Positions 45,029 through 54,301 of a stretch of DNA of 64,000 nucleotides are shown here, piece after piece. The position numbers were made by a program, and so were the translations under genes. This DNA comes from Polyangia bacterium (lineage in GTDB: Bacteria > Myxococcota_A > Polyangia > Nannocystales > Nannocystaceae): NCBI GenBank assembly GCA_030424595.1, contig JAUHWG010000024.1:1-64000 (forward strand). The letters are read 5' to 3'. Numbering within the stretch: the first letter of the stretch is position 1; the number at the start of each line of letters is the position of its first letter. Below the pieces are notes generated by a model. It searched no databases. It was given only the letters and a program-made list of their open reading frames with translations, and was not told the origin of the DNA.

Positions 45029-45688
45029 CGCGGCCCCCCGCAGGTCGACAGAGGAGCGGAGGGGGCGAACCTTCTATATCGGATCCGGCTATCTCGGATC
45101 CGACTATCGCGGACCCCGCGACCGCCGGGCTCGACCCGCCTCCGCCACCGGCGGAGGTGAAGACCTCCTCCGCGGGAGGTTGACAGAGCGGCCTGCCGCC
45201 GCCGCCGCCGTCGACAGCTCCCCTGTCGACCGCCCCGACCAGAGCACCCCGTCCTAGGCAGCCCGGAGCCGACGAGCCCGAGCTCGCGCTCGTCGCGGGG
45301 GGACGTCGAGGCGGCGGCCGTCGCCTCGCCGGGTTCTTCAGGCTCCGCCAAGAGTCTGACCGAAAGGACAGGCTCTTTCTCGATCATCGCTCTCGCGGGA
45401 GATCGAGCGCCGGCAAAAATCGCCGGGGCGGAAGGCCCCGTCGGCGCGACGGTGAGGGGCGATCGGGGAGATGCCAGCACCGGCAAACAGTGCCGTGGAA
45501 GGCCCCTACGCGCAAGCACGCAACGACTGAAGACCGCGGCCGAAGAGCCCCCGAGTCGAACGCGCCGCGACCTCTCGCACGGACGTCGCCCTGGCCTCCA
45601 CAGGGGCCTCCCCTTGCGCGCTCAAAGATCATGAACACCCTAGCAGAGCAACCGAACAGACCGGCCCCAAGGGCCGAAGGAACACAGT
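45029..45688. other. Long upstream region of clpB with two similar folded motifs
   Basis: 660 nt without a convincing gene. It has triplicated TATCTCGGATCCG-like repeats near 45073-45112. Two related motifs at about 45407-45447 and 45474-45514 each read CGGCAAA...GCCG...GGAAGGCCCC. The first can fold as a three-way junction closed by GCGCCG/CGGCGC. They may be part of the clpB leader RNA. No heat-shock promoter with acceptable spacing was found. Confidence 0.45.
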
Positions 45689-48319
45689 ATGGCCGCATTT
45701 AGCCCCGAGTCCGCAACCGTCAAAACCCGTCACGCGATCGCCCACGCACAGGCGATGGCCAACGATCTGGGGCACCCGGAGCTCGGCAGCCTGCACCTCC
45801 TGATGGCGACCCTGCAGCAGGAGGGAGGCCTCGTCAGGCCGCTCCTCGAGCGAGCCGGCGCCCACGGTGCCGCGCTCGAGCGGGCGATCACGGCGGAGTT
45901 CAGCAAGCAGCCGCGGATGAGCGGCGGCGGCGAGCTCAGCGTCAGCCGCGAGCTTCGTACGCTGCTCGACATCGCCGCAGGTGAGGCCGAGACCCTCCAC
46001 GACCGCTTCGTCAGCACCGAACACCTGATCCTCGCCGCCCTCTCAGGGAATGCGCTCAAGTCGCGGGTCCGGGCCGCGGCGCTGCTGCGTGACCTCGGCG
46101 TCAGCCGTGAGCTCGTGCTCTCCGCCCTCGCCGAGATCCGCGGCACCCAGACCGTCGAAGACGAGAACCCCGAGGACAAGTACGAGTCCCTCGAGAAGTA
46201 CGGCCGCGACCTGACGAAGATCGCCCGCGCGGGGAAGCTCGATCCGGTCATCGGCCGCGACATCGAGATCCGCAGGGCGATCCAGGTGCTCTCGCGGCGG
46301 ACCAAGAACAACCCCGTGTTGATCGGTGAGCCCGGCGTCGGCAAGACCGCCATCGCCGAAGGGATCGCCCTCAGGATCGCCAGCGGCGACGTCCCCGAGA
46401 GCCTCCGCGACCGCAAGCTGATCCAGCTCGACCTCGCGGCCCTGGTCGCCGGCGCCAAGTTCCGCGGCGAGTTCGAGGAGCGCCTCAAGGCGGTGCTCAA
46501 GGAGGTCGCCGCCGCCGAGGGTCGGATCATCCTCTTCATCGACGAGCTCCACACCCTGGTCGGCGCGGGCAAGGCCGAGGGGGCGCAGGACGCCGCCAAC
46601 ATGCTCAAGCCGGCCCTCGCCCGCGGCGAGCTGCGCTGCATCGGCGCGACCACCCTCGACGAGTACAGAAAGTACATCGAGAAGGACAAGGCGCTCGAGC
46701 GACGCTTTCAGCCGGTGATCATCGACGAGCCCTCCGTCGACGACACGATCGCGATCCTCCGCGGGATCCAGGACAAGTTTGAGACCCACCACGGGATCCG
46801 GATCCAGGACGCCGCGGTGATCGCCGCGGCGCGGCTCAGCCACCGCTACATCCAAAACCGCTTCCTCCCCGACAAGGCGATCGACCTCATCGACGAGGCC
46901 TCAGCCCGCCTGAAGATGGAGATCGAGAGCCTGCCCCTGCCGATCGACGAGCGCGAGCGCCGGATCACCCGCCTCGAGATCGAGCGGACCGCCCTCTCCC
47001 GCGAAGGCGAGGAGGCCGGGCGCCCGGCGACGCGCGCCCGCCTGCTCGAGGTCGAGACGGAGCTCGCGTCCCTGCGCGAAGAGGTCGCGGCGATGCGCTC
47101 ACGCTGGCAGTCGGAGCGCGACCGGATCTCCGCGATCAAGGAGCTCGGCGAGCAGATCGACAACATCAAGGCCGAGGCGACGCGAGCCGAGCGAGACGGC
47201 GACTACGAGCGGGCCGCAGAGCTCACCTACTCGACCCTCCCCGACCTCGAGAAGCAGCGGGAGGCCGCCCGCGAGGCCGTCGCCAAGGCCCAGACCTCGG
47301 GGGACTCCTTCCTCCGCGAGGTCGTCACCGACGAGGACATCGCCGCGATCGTCGCCAAGTGGACCGGCATTCCGGTGTCGAAGATGCTGGAGACCGAGCA
47401 GCAGCGGCTGCTGACGATGGAGGACAACCTCCACGGCCGGGTGATCGGCCAGGACGAGGCGATCGGCCGGGTCAGCGACGCGGTCCGCCAGGCCCGCGCC
47501 GGGCTCTCGGATCCCGATCGCCCGACCGGGTCCTTCCTCTTCCTCGGGCCGACCGGCGTCGGCAAGACCGAGCTCGCCAAGGCGCTCGCGGAGTTCCTCT
47601 TCGACGACGAGCGCAACGTCATCCGCATCGACATGAGCGAGTACATGGAGAAGTTCGCGGTGTCGCGGCTGATCGGCTCCCCCCCCGGCTACGTCGGCTA
47701 CGAGGAGGGCGGTCAGCTCACGGAGGCCGTCCGCCGCAAGCCCTACTCGGTGATCCTCCTCGACGAGATCGAGAAGGCCCACCCCGAGGTCTTCAACCTC
47801 CTCCTCCAAGTGCTCGACGACGGCCGCCTCACCGACAGCCAGGGTCATGTCGTCGACTTCCGCAACACCATCGTCCTCATGACCTCGAACGTCGGCTCCG
47901 AGCTGATGGACCGCGGGCTCAGCGAGGAGGAGGAGGCCAAGGCCCGAGACGATGCGCTGCGCCGGGCCTTCCGCCCCGAGTTCCTGAACCGGCTCGACGG
48001 GATCATCCCCTTCCACCAGCTCCGACGCGAGCACATGATGGGGATCCTCGACATCCAGCTCGGACGGCTGACGCCCCGCCTCGCCGACCGCGAGATCAGC
48101 CTCGAGGTCAGCCGACCGGCCAAGGAGTGGCTCGCCGCCCGCGGCTACGATCCGGTCTACGGGGCCAGGCCGCTCAAGCGGCTGATCCAGAGCGGGATCC
48201 TCAACCCCTTGGCGACCGGGATCCTGGCGGGGGAGTACCCCCGCGGCGGGACGGTCACGGTGGAGCTCGACGGCGAGGTCGAGGACGACAGCTCGGTCCT
48301 CCGCCTGGCGGCAAGCTAG
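45689..48319 (+). CDS. clpB: ATP-dependent disaggregase ClpB
   Basis: An 876-residue Hsp100 chaperone that extracts polypeptides from aggregates together with DnaK. It has an N-terminal double Clp repeat domain (about 5-150), AAA+ module 1 (Walker [14 protein letters not shown], Walker [16 protein letters not shown]), the ClpB-specific coiled-coil middle domain (about 405-530), AAA+ module 2 ([30 protein letters not shown]) and a C-terminal small domain. The middle domain separates it from ClpA and ClpC. AAGGA precedes ATG 45689 by 7 nt. Length and motifs complete. Confidence 0.97.
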   Translation: MAAFSPESATVKTRHAIAHAQAMANDLGHPELGSLHLLMATLQQEGGLVRPLLERAGAHGAALERAITAEFSKQPRMSGGGELSVSRELRTLLDIAAGEAETLHDRFVSTEHLILAALSGNALKSRVRAAALLRDLGVSRELVLSALAEIRGTQTVEDENPEDKYESLEKYGRDLTKIARAGKLDPVIGRDIEIRRAIQVLSRRTKNNPVLIGEPGVGKTAIAEGIALRIASGDVPESLRDRKLIQLDLAALVAGAKFRGEFEERLKAVLKEVAAAEGRIILFIDELHTLVGAGKAEGAQDAANMLKPALARGELRCIGATTLDEYRKYIEKDKALERRFQPVIIDEPSVDDTIAILRGIQDKFETHHGIRIQDAAVIAAARLSHRYIQNRFLPDKAIDLIDEASARLKMEIESLPLPIDERERRITRLEIERTALSREGEEAGRPATRARLLEVETELASLREEVAAMRSRWQSERDRISAIKELGEQIDNIKAEATRAERDGDYERAAELTYSTLPDLEKQREAAREAVAKAQTSGDSFLREVVTDEDIAAIVAKWTGIPVSKMLETEQQRLLTMEDNLHGRVIGQDEAIGRVSDAVRQARAGLSDPDRPTGSFLFLGPTGVGKTELAKALAEFLFDDERNVIRIDMSEYMEKFAVSRLIGSPPGYVGYEEGGQLTEAVRRKPYSVILLDEIEKAHPEVFNLLLQVLDDGRLTDSQGHVVDFRNTIVLMTSNVGSELMDRGLSEEEEAKARDDALRRAFRPEFLNRLDGIIPFHQLRREHMMGILDIQLGRLTPRLADREISLEVSRPAKEWLAARGYDPVYGARPLKRLIQSGILNPLATGILAGEYPRGGTVTVELDGEVEDDSSVLRLAAS

Positions 48320-48476
48320 GCCGCCACAGGGCGCACGGGTCGACGAGGATCCCGGCGCCCGTCGGTCATCGCCCGCACTGCGGCCCTGCGCCCCGCAGGA
48401 GCTCCGGGGCCAGCGCCGCCGAGACGCAGGGGCGCGGGAGCGCCGGGCCCCCTGACTCGGTGTAGTCTCGGCGCGG

Positions 48477-49634
48477 ATGCGCGAACCCGGCCGAGCCAGC
48501 GACCCCCGCGAAGGGCGTGATCTGAGCGCTGAGCCGACCGCAGCCGGCCCGACTTTGCCGAGGGCGCCAGCGCCGTCGACCCGGAGCGACCACACCAGCG
48601 ACGGCAGCGCGAGGGCCGGCGACGGGAGGCCCCGCTGGCGCCGGCGCACGATCCTCACCTGGTCGATCTCCGCCGTCGGCGGGGCGATCCTCCTCTTTTT
48701 TGCCTCCCGACGCCTCGAGGTGATCCCCAGCTCGCTCGAGCTCGCCCGCCCAGACCTCTTCCTCTGGGCCCTCGGGCTGCAGCTCCCCTACGCGGCGATC
48801 CGGGCCCTGCGCCTGCGCTACGCCCTCGATCCCCTCGTCCGTGCGGCGAGCCATGGGGCGCTGCGGCGGCTGCCTGCGCGGGTCCTCTACGGCAGCGGCT
48901 GGCTCTCCTTCGCTGTGATCATGCTCCTGCCGCTTCGCCTCGGGGAGCTCTCGCGACCGCTCCTCCTGCACCGAGCGCAGATCCCGGGGATCGGCCTCAG
49001 CGAGTCGATCTCCGCCGTCGCGACCGAGCGGGTCGTCGACGGCCTGATGGTCGTCGGCCTCCTCTTCGGCGGCCTCGCCCTGGCGAGCCCGACCGCCGGC
49101 GCCGCTGCGATCGCAGAGGTCCGCGGGGTCGGCCAGATGATGGCGGCGATCTTCGGCCTCGGCCTGGTGGCGGTGATCGGGGTCGCCAAGGCTCCAGAGG
49201 TCGCGATCTCCCGCCTCCGCCTCGGCCCGCGTCCGGCGGAGCTTGTCCGCCACGTCGCGGCCGCGATCCGGCCCCTCGGGCGACCGAAGCAGGGGATCCC
49301 TTTTGTCCTCTGGTCGCTGATCTACTGGGCCCTGACGACCGCCCAGCTCTGGCTGGTGCTGCGGGCCTGCGGCCTTGGGCTCGGCGCCGCCGAGGCGGCG
49401 GCGATCGTCGCGGCGATCGGCCTCAGCATCCAGCTCCCGGGCGGACCTGCCCAGGCTGGCTCCTTCCAGGTCGGCGCCCTCGCCGGCCTGAGCCTCTTCC
49501 TCGACAGCGCGAGCAGCCGCGAGCCGATCTCCAGCTTTATCGCCCTGATGTACCTCCTGAGCCTCGGCGGGACCCTCATCCTCGCCCTCCCCGGGCTCTG
49601 GCTCCTCCGCCGGGGGGACCGTGGCGTGAGCTGA
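48477..49634 (+). CDS. Lysylphosphatidylglycerol synthase-type (UPF0104) membrane flippase family protein
   Basis: A 385-residue integral membrane protein. An ~55-residue polar N terminus precedes about eight membrane helices. Family signatures are ALRLRYAL, LLPLRLGELSRPLLL, SISAVATERVVDGLMV and IQLPGGPAQAGSFQVGAL. Members of this family (AglD2/MprF N-terminal type) are thought to move lipids or lipid-linked sugars across the membrane. The catalytic aminoacyl-transfer domain of MprF is absent. No operon partner. Confidence 0.87.
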   Translation: MREPGRASDPREGRDLSAEPTAAGPTLPRAPAPSTRSDHTSDGSARAGDGRPRWRRRTILTWSISAVGGAILLFFASRRLEVIPSSLELARPDLFLWALGLQLPYAAIRALRLRYALDPLVRAASHGALRRLPARVLYGSGWLSFAVIMLLPLRLGELSRPLLLHRAQIPGIGLSESISAVATERVVDGLMVVGLLFGGLALASPTAGAAAIAEVRGVGQMMAAIFGLGLVAVIGVAKAPEVAISRLRLGPRPAELVRHVAAAIRPLGRPKQGIPFVLWSLIYWALTTAQLWLVLRACGLGLGAAEAAAIVAAIGLSIQLPGGPAQAGSFQVGALAGLSLFLDSASSREPISSFIALMYLLSLGGTLILALPGLWLLRRGDRGVS

Positions 49635-50009
49635 CCCCGGGCGGCGATCGACTCGCCGACGCCGCCGAGCTTCGCACCCCCACGCGCTCCCTGGGGCGTC
49701 CGGGCCCTCTCGGCGCTCGCGGTCTGCGGTCCGATCCTCCGCGGACCGATCCTCCGCGGACCTCCCCCGTGCGCGAGAGATCGCCAGCGCTGGGGTCCCG
49801 AGACGCGCCTCAGACAACTCGGGCGCTGGCCCGTCGCCGGGGGCAAACGCCAGCCAACGGCGCACTGCCCCTCCCAGAGGCCGCAGGAGCCGCAATTTGC
49901 CGGGCGCGGCCCGCTACACACGGTCGACGCAGCGCCGTTGCTGGCCTCGGAGCGGGCGGGTATGCTCCCCCGCACGTCGCCGCGCCCCGGCGATGTCCCA
50001 GGAGAAGAG
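49635..50009. other. Gene-free interval
   Basis: 375 nt between same-strand genes. It includes a small direct repeat (CGGTCCGATCCTCCGCGGAC-like, near 49726-49762) and no gene or assignable promoter. Confidence 0.5.
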
Positions 50010-51500
50010 ATGAAGCGCAGCCTCCGTGCCCTGACCGTCGCTAGCCTCGTGATCGCCCTCGCCGCCTGCGGCAAGAAGGGGGAGACCCAAACCCCGGACG
50101 GGAAGAAGGGCTCCACCGCGAGCACCGGCAACAACATCGAGGACGCCAAGGCCAAGGCCAAGTCCGAGACCCTCATCGACCAGGCCAACGCCGACCTCTC
50201 GCGCGGTCGCTACGTCTCCGCCCGGCAGAAGGCGAACGACGCCCTCGCGGTCGACTCGAACAACGCGGACGCCTACGCGGTCCTCGGCGCCTCCCACTGG
50301 CGCGCCGGCGACTACGCGGCCTCGACCAAGGCCTTCAAGGAGGCGATCGAGATCGACAAGAGCAACTTCGGCGCCCTCCTCGGCCTCGCCCGTAACCTCC
50401 AGGCGGCAGGCAACCACAAGGAGGCGATCGAGCTCGCGGATCAGGCCGCCAACGGCGACACCAAGCAGGTCGACCCGCTCCTGACCAAGCTCTGGAGCTA
50501 CTACGCGATGGCCGACGCGGACAACGCGGTGAAGACGGTCGACGCCATCTTCCCGGTGCTCGGCGAGGACCGGATGCTGCCGATCGTCCAGGCGCTCGCG
50601 GCCTTCATCCGCCCCTTCGAGGGCAAGGGTCCGCTGATCACCGTCGAGGGGGCCAAGGGCTCGTCGAGCGCTGGCCTCGACGTCGACGCCGGCCTCAAGT
50701 ACACCGGCGCCGAGATCGGCGGCGAGTTCCAGCAGGTCATCTTCTTTGAGCTGCGCGAGGAGGCCCGGATCCACGCCGACCTGGCGAAGAGCCTCGGCCT
50801 CAAGTCGATGGGCAAGGTGAAGCCGATCGGCGGCGCCGACGAGCTCGACGTCGTCCTCGTCCCCCAGGTCAAGATCGGCGACCTCAAGATCAAGAACATC
50901 CCGGCGCTCGTCGACGACCTCGCGCCCTACGCCTCGATCGGCGAGGTCCCGGGGATGCTCTTCGGCCGCCAGGTCTTCAACCGCCTCGGCTCGGTCACCT
51001 TCGACTTCCCGAACTCGAGCCTCGAGCTGACCGCGGAGGTCCCGGCAGGTCCGCCGGCGGGCGCGGCGGAGGCCCCGCTCCTCCTCCTCGACATGCACAT
51101 CCTCCTGGTGCCGATCACCCAGGTGATCCTCGACGGCTCCGACTTCCCCTTCTTCGCCTGGATCGGCGGCCGCTACAAGGCGGGGATGGCGGTCACTCGC
51201 CGCTCCTACCTCAAGAGCGGCAACCGCCCGAGCGAGCTCGACGAGCTCGACGATCCGACCCAGGGCCTGAAGATGGTCTACTTCGGCGAGGTCGCCATCG
51301 GTGACCACTCGACCAAGGGCGTCGGCGGCCTCGTCCTCGCCAACAACCCGCCCGATCCGGACCTCCAGCAGATCATCAGCGGGACCACCTTTGAGCTCGG
51401 CGGGTACATCAACCTCGCGCTCATGAAGGGCATGAAGATGACCTGGGTCCCCTCGGCCGGGAAGCTCTTCATCAGCGGCCGTGCGCCGAGCGCTGGCTGA
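50010..51500 (+). CDS. TPR lipoprotein with two degenerate retropepsin-like domains
   Basis: A 496-residue lipoprotein: lipobox ALAAC (about residue 20), then about three tetratricopeptide repeats (residues 55-165; ADAYAVLGASHWRAGDYAAS, GALLGLARNLQAAGNHKEA). Two regions laid out like clan AA aspartic protease domains follow: first LAKSLGLKSMGKVKPIGGAD, VKIGDLKIKNIPALVDDL and GMLFGRQVFNRLGSVTFDFP; second FFAWIGGRYKAGMAVTRRSYL and VAIGDHSTKGVGGLVLANNP. The catalytic DTG is missing in both (replaced by ELREEAR-type and WIGGRYKAG-type sequence), so it is probably non-catalytic. AGGAGAAGAG precedes ATG 50010. Confidence 0.78.
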   Translation: MKRSLRALTVASLVIALAACGKKGETQTPDGKKGSTASTGNNIEDAKAKAKSETLIDQANADLSRGRYVSARQKANDALAVDSNNADAYAVLGASHWRAGDYAASTKAFKEAIEIDKSNFGALLGLARNLQAAGNHKEAIELADQAANGDTKQVDPLLTKLWSYYAMADADNAVKTVDAIFPVLGEDRMLPIVQALAAFIRPFEGKGPLITVEGAKGSSSAGLDVDAGLKYTGAEIGGEFQQVIFFELREEARIHADLAKSLGLKSMGKVKPIGGADELDVVLVPQVKIGDLKIKNIPALVDDLAPYASIGEVPGMLFGRQVFNRLGSVTFDFPNSSLELTAEVPAGPPAGAAEAPLLLLDMHILLVPITQVILDGSDFPFFAWIGGRYKAGMAVTRRSYLKSGNRPSELDELDDPTQGLKMVYFGEVAIGDHSTKGVGGLVLANNPPDPDLQQIISGTTFELGGYINLALMKGMKMTWVPSAGKLFISGRAPSAG

Positions 51501-51562
51501 GCGCTGGCTGAGCTCTGACCGAGCACCGGCCGATCTGGCGCAGGAGCAGGCTCGAACACGAG

Positions 51563-51601
51563 GACGAGGAGGACCCCGCAAGGGCCCTCCTCGTCGCGTT
51601 T
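51563..51601 (+). terminator. Terminator of TPR/retropepsin-like gene
   Basis: GACGAGGAGG (51563-51572) pairs with CCTCCTCGTC (51586-51595), extended inside by CCC/GGG around a CGCAA loop and followed by GCGTTT. It lies between convergent genes and may serve both. Confidence 0.75.
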
Positions 51602-51641
51602 AAGGGCGCTTGGCGAGCCACCACCGCGGAGCGCCTTGGCC

Positions 51642-53156
51642 CTACGCCTTGAAGGTCATCAGCGGCCGCATCCGCGCGACCACGTCGACCATCCCGGCGG
51701 CGACCTGGCAGTCGATCACCGGGCCTATCGGCTTGTAGGCGGCGGGGGCCTCCTCGATCCGTCGCTCCTCGCGGAGGGTGATGCACTCCACCCCAGAAAG
51801 CCCCAGCTCCGCCTCGCTCCGCGGCCTTCGCCCCATCGAGAAGCGGGACCGAGCCCGTCCAGCGCCGTGCGAGGCTGAGGCGAGGAAACGCGGCGCGCCC
51901 CTGCCCACCAGGAGGAACGACGAGGCCCCCATCGACCCGGGGATGATCACCGGCTGACCCTCGCCGGCCGGACAGGCGCCCTTGCGGGTGACCCACGATC
52001 CCCGCGCAGAGCTACCGCCCGCCAGGGGCAGGGTGATGTTGTGGGGCAGATCGTAGACCAGCGGCGCCGCGACTTGACCGTGGATCTCCCGCAGCCGTTG
52101 GCGGGTGATCTCCGCGAGGAGGAGGCGGTTGACGAAGCCGTAGTTGGCCGCGGTCGCCTCCGCCTCGAGATAGGCCGCGACCGCGCCCGGGTTGTCCGCC
52201 TGCGAGAGGGCGAAGAGCCCTGAGCCGGGGTAGCGCTCCCCCTCAGGCCAGAGCGCCCGCGCCCGGTCTCGCCAGGTCGCGCCGATATGCTTGCCGACGC
52301 CGCGCGATCCCGAGTGGATCATGAAGGCGACCTGACCCTGGCGGACCCCCCAACGGTAGGCGAGGTGACGATCGACGATCTCCTCGACGACCTGGAGCTC
52401 GACGAAGTGGTTGCCGCCGCCGATCGTCGCGATCCCGCCGTCGCGGACGAGCCCCTCCGCCGGGGTGATGTCCTCGGGCGCCCAGCGGGGATCGCCGTCC
52501 AACGCCCCGCCGAGGTGCACCCGCTCGAGCTCCTCCTCGATCGCCCCGAGGTCGACCCGCGCGAGCATCCCGAGCGGAGCCCGGCGGACCTCGTCGAGCC
52601 AGCCGAGCGCCCCCTCGCGGAACATCGCCCGCATCGTCTGGGCCGTGAAGGGGAGATCCCGCGAGCCGAAGAAGAAGTCGCCGCGGAGACGTTCGATGAG
52701 CTCCCCCTTGCGGGCGAGGAGCTGGTCGACGTTGAGATCGACGACGTGCAGGCGCATCCCGCAGTTGATGTCGGAGCCGACCGCCGCTGGGATCACCATC
52801 CCCTCGCTGGCCACGACCGAGCCGATCGCGACCCCGGAGTCTCCCGGGTGAAAGTCCGGCGAGGCGCAGACATGCCGGATCTCTCCGCCCGCCGGGTGTC
52901 GCACCGCCGCTAGCTCCGCGAGCTGACGCAGCGCCTTGCCCTCCACCGGGAACTCGGCCGGCAAGAGCACCTCGGCCGGAGGCGCGTTCGGGCTGTCCGC
53001 ACGCCGTACGCTGTAGACCCCTCGATCGAGGCTGACCTCAAGGCCAGCCCGAGCGAGGGCCGCGAGGCGTCGGCTGAGGCGCTTGTCCGCCGGGGCGGAT
53101 CGTTCATGTTGCTCGCTCTCGGACGGCGAGCTGTGATTGTTCTTGTTCGGCTGCAT
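51642..53156 (-). CDS. rtcB: RtcB-family RNA ligase
   Basis: A 504-residue GTP/Mn-dependent RNA ligase joining 2',3'-cyclic phosphate or 3'-phosphate ends to 5'-OH ends. Landmarks: VGSDINCGMR (metal-binding Asp and Cys), TIGGGNHFVELQ, MIHSGSRGVGK, YDLPHNI, the GMP-acceptor His in ASHGAGR, and YKPIGPV near the C terminus. About 45 extra hydrophilic residues precede the conserved part. ATG 53156 is chosen; the frame is open further upstream but that part is Arg/Pro-rich and not conserved-looking. No rtcA or archease gene adjoins it. It could act in RNA repair or tRNA healing. Confidence 0.93.
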   Translation of the reverse strand: MQPNKNNHSSPSESEQHERSAPADKRLSRRLAALARAGLEVSLDRGVYSVRRADSPNAPPAEVLLPAEFPVEGKALRQLAELAAVRHPAGGEIRHVCASPDFHPGDSGVAIGSVVASEGMVIPAAVGSDINCGMRLHVVDLNVDQLLARKGELIERLRGDFFFGSRDLPFTAQTMRAMFREGALGWLDEVRRAPLGMLARVDLGAIEEELERVHLGGALDGDPRWAPEDITPAEGLVRDGGIATIGGGNHFVELQVVEEIVDRHLAYRWGVRQGQVAFMIHSGSRGVGKHIGATWRDRARALWPEGERYPGSGLFALSQADNPGAVAAYLEAEATAANYGFVNRLLLAEITRQRLREIHGQVAAPLVYDLPHNITLPLAGGSSARGSWVTRKGACPAGEGQPVIIPGSMGASSFLLVGRGAPRFLASASHGAGRARSRFSMGRRPRSEAELGLSGVECITLREERRIEEAPAAYKPIGPVIDCQVAAGMVDVVARMRPLMTFKA

Positions 53157-53460
53157 GTTGGCACCAAGGGGCGCGCAGAGGCCCTGAGCCGCGACGCGCT
53201 CCGGGTCGCGGATGGGCGCAGGGCGAGGCCTAGGCGAGGGCGTGAGCCCGCGTCCAGAGAGATCCGTCGAGGACGGGCGCTCCCGAGGCGAGGGCATCGC
53301 AATCTCACGAAGAGCTGGACCAAGAGACAGGTCCTCGAAGCTCTACGTCTATGGACTTCGCATCAGCAGCCGCGAAGCGATGTTGGTGTATTCGAGGACC
53401 GGCGGCCTGTCAAGCGCCAGCCTCCAGGCAGCGCTCACGCGCCTCCACGCGCGCTGAGGA
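53157..53460. other. Gene-poor interval upstream of rtcB
   Basis: 304 nt between rtcB and the convergently placed end of the GIDE-like gene. A plus-strand frame 53212-53457 could encode 81 residues whose last 40 look protein-like, but it has no clear start or ribosome site. GGTCCTCGAA (53330-53339) and TTCGAGGACC (53391-53400) form a long-range inverted repeat. Confidence 0.4.
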
Positions 53461-54162
53461 TCAGAGCCAGCCGGCCCAGGCGGCGCAGCCGACGATGCCC
53501 ACGGAGGAGACCGCGAAGGCGATGAGCGAGGCCGCGAGCGCGCGACCGTTCGCGCCCTTCCAGGGCGACGACGCCAGCAGCGAGATCCGCTTGCTCAACA
53601 CGCGCAGCTCTGAGTCCCCGTCCTGCATCTCGCCGGGCAGGGGGAGGATCACCTGGCCGTGGATCATCACCTTGTCACCGACCTTGAGCGACAGCTCTTG
53701 GCAGGTCGCCGGGGTGTTCTGCCAGTGCCAACGGCCCTGCCGCGACACCCAGCTCTGGAAGGTCGGCTCTGTCTTCTTGAGCGCGGCCCCGAGCTCGTGA
53801 GCGTCGAGCAGCTCGGCGCTGCGCGGATCGGCGTCGATGCTCTGGCCCGCTTCGTCACGCAATGCGAAGAGCTGGGCACATCGCCCCTTGAAGGCGACGT
53901 TTCGCTGCTTGCCGACGCGCTCGACCACCTCGAGCTCCGACATGACGACCTCGCCGGGGGTCAAGCGCGGGTAGGGCGGAGCCCGACGGGCCGCCGCGAT
54001 CGTCCCGCGAAGGTTCACCTGTGTCCCCTTGTCCAGGGCCTTGATCGGTGTCGTCGTCGCGCCGTGAAAGCGGCGCACCGCCAGAAACGGCCCGAGAGAT
54101 CCGATGCCGATGAAGAGCGCCCCGAACCAGACCAGAGCTAGGAGGATGAGGAGAATTGGCAT
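53461..54162 (-). CDS. Membrane protein with GIDE-like domain
   Basis: A 233-residue protein with an N-terminal membrane helix (residues 1-27) and a C-terminal one (about 208-230). Between them lies a soluble region with PIKALDKGTQVNLRGTIAA, TFQSWVSRQGRWHWQNTP and LKVGDKVMIHGQVILP segments, reminiscent of the GIDE/BAM domain shared with the mitochondrial ligase MUL1. The bacterial form has no RING finger. The assignment rests on pattern likeness only. The gene's whole upstream gap is an 11-bp repeat array, and no ribosome binding site is visible before ATG 54162. Confidence 0.6.
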   Translation of the reverse strand: MPILLILLALVWFGALFIGIGSLGPFLAVRRFHGATTTPIKALDKGTQVNLRGTIAAARRAPPYPRLTPGEVVMSELEVVERVGKQRNVAFKGRCAQLFALRDEAGQSIDADPRSAELLDAHELGAALKKTEPTFQSWVSRQGRWHWQNTPATCQELSLKVGDKVMIHGQVILPLPGEMQDGDSELRVLSKRISLLASSPWKGANGRALAASLIAFAVSSVGIVGCAAWAGWL

Positions 54163-54169
54163 CGTACAG

Positions 54170-54301
54170 ACCGGGACCAGACCGGGACCAGGCCGGGACC
54201 AGGCCGGGACCAGGCCAGGACCAGGCCGGGACCAGGCCGGGACCAGGCCGGGACCAGGCCGGGACCAGGCCGGGACCAGGCCGGGACCAGGCCAGGACTA
54301 G
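54170..54301. repeat. 11-bp tandem repeat (GCCGGGACCAG) x12
   Basis: Twelve head-to-tail units, mostly GCCGGGACCAG with A/G and G/A variants, plus a decayed thirteenth at 54302-54312. The array spans the entire space between the SDR gene and the GIDE-like gene. The SDR stop codon (54298-54300) lies in the last unit (GCCAGGACTAG). Confidence 0.95.

Noticed and set aside
45613-45642. CTTG...CCCTA resembling a heat-shock promoter before clpB
   Set aside because: The spacing (18 bp) is too long for a sigma-32 type promoter and the boxes are poor matches.
53212-53457. Possible 81-residue protein upstream of rtcB
   Set aside because: Only its C-terminal half looks protein-like, and no start codon with ribosome site supports it. 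Not listed as a gene.
54170-54301. Short regular repeats as a CRISPR array
   Set aside because: Units of 11 bp are directly adjacent with no spacers, and no cas genes are in the window.
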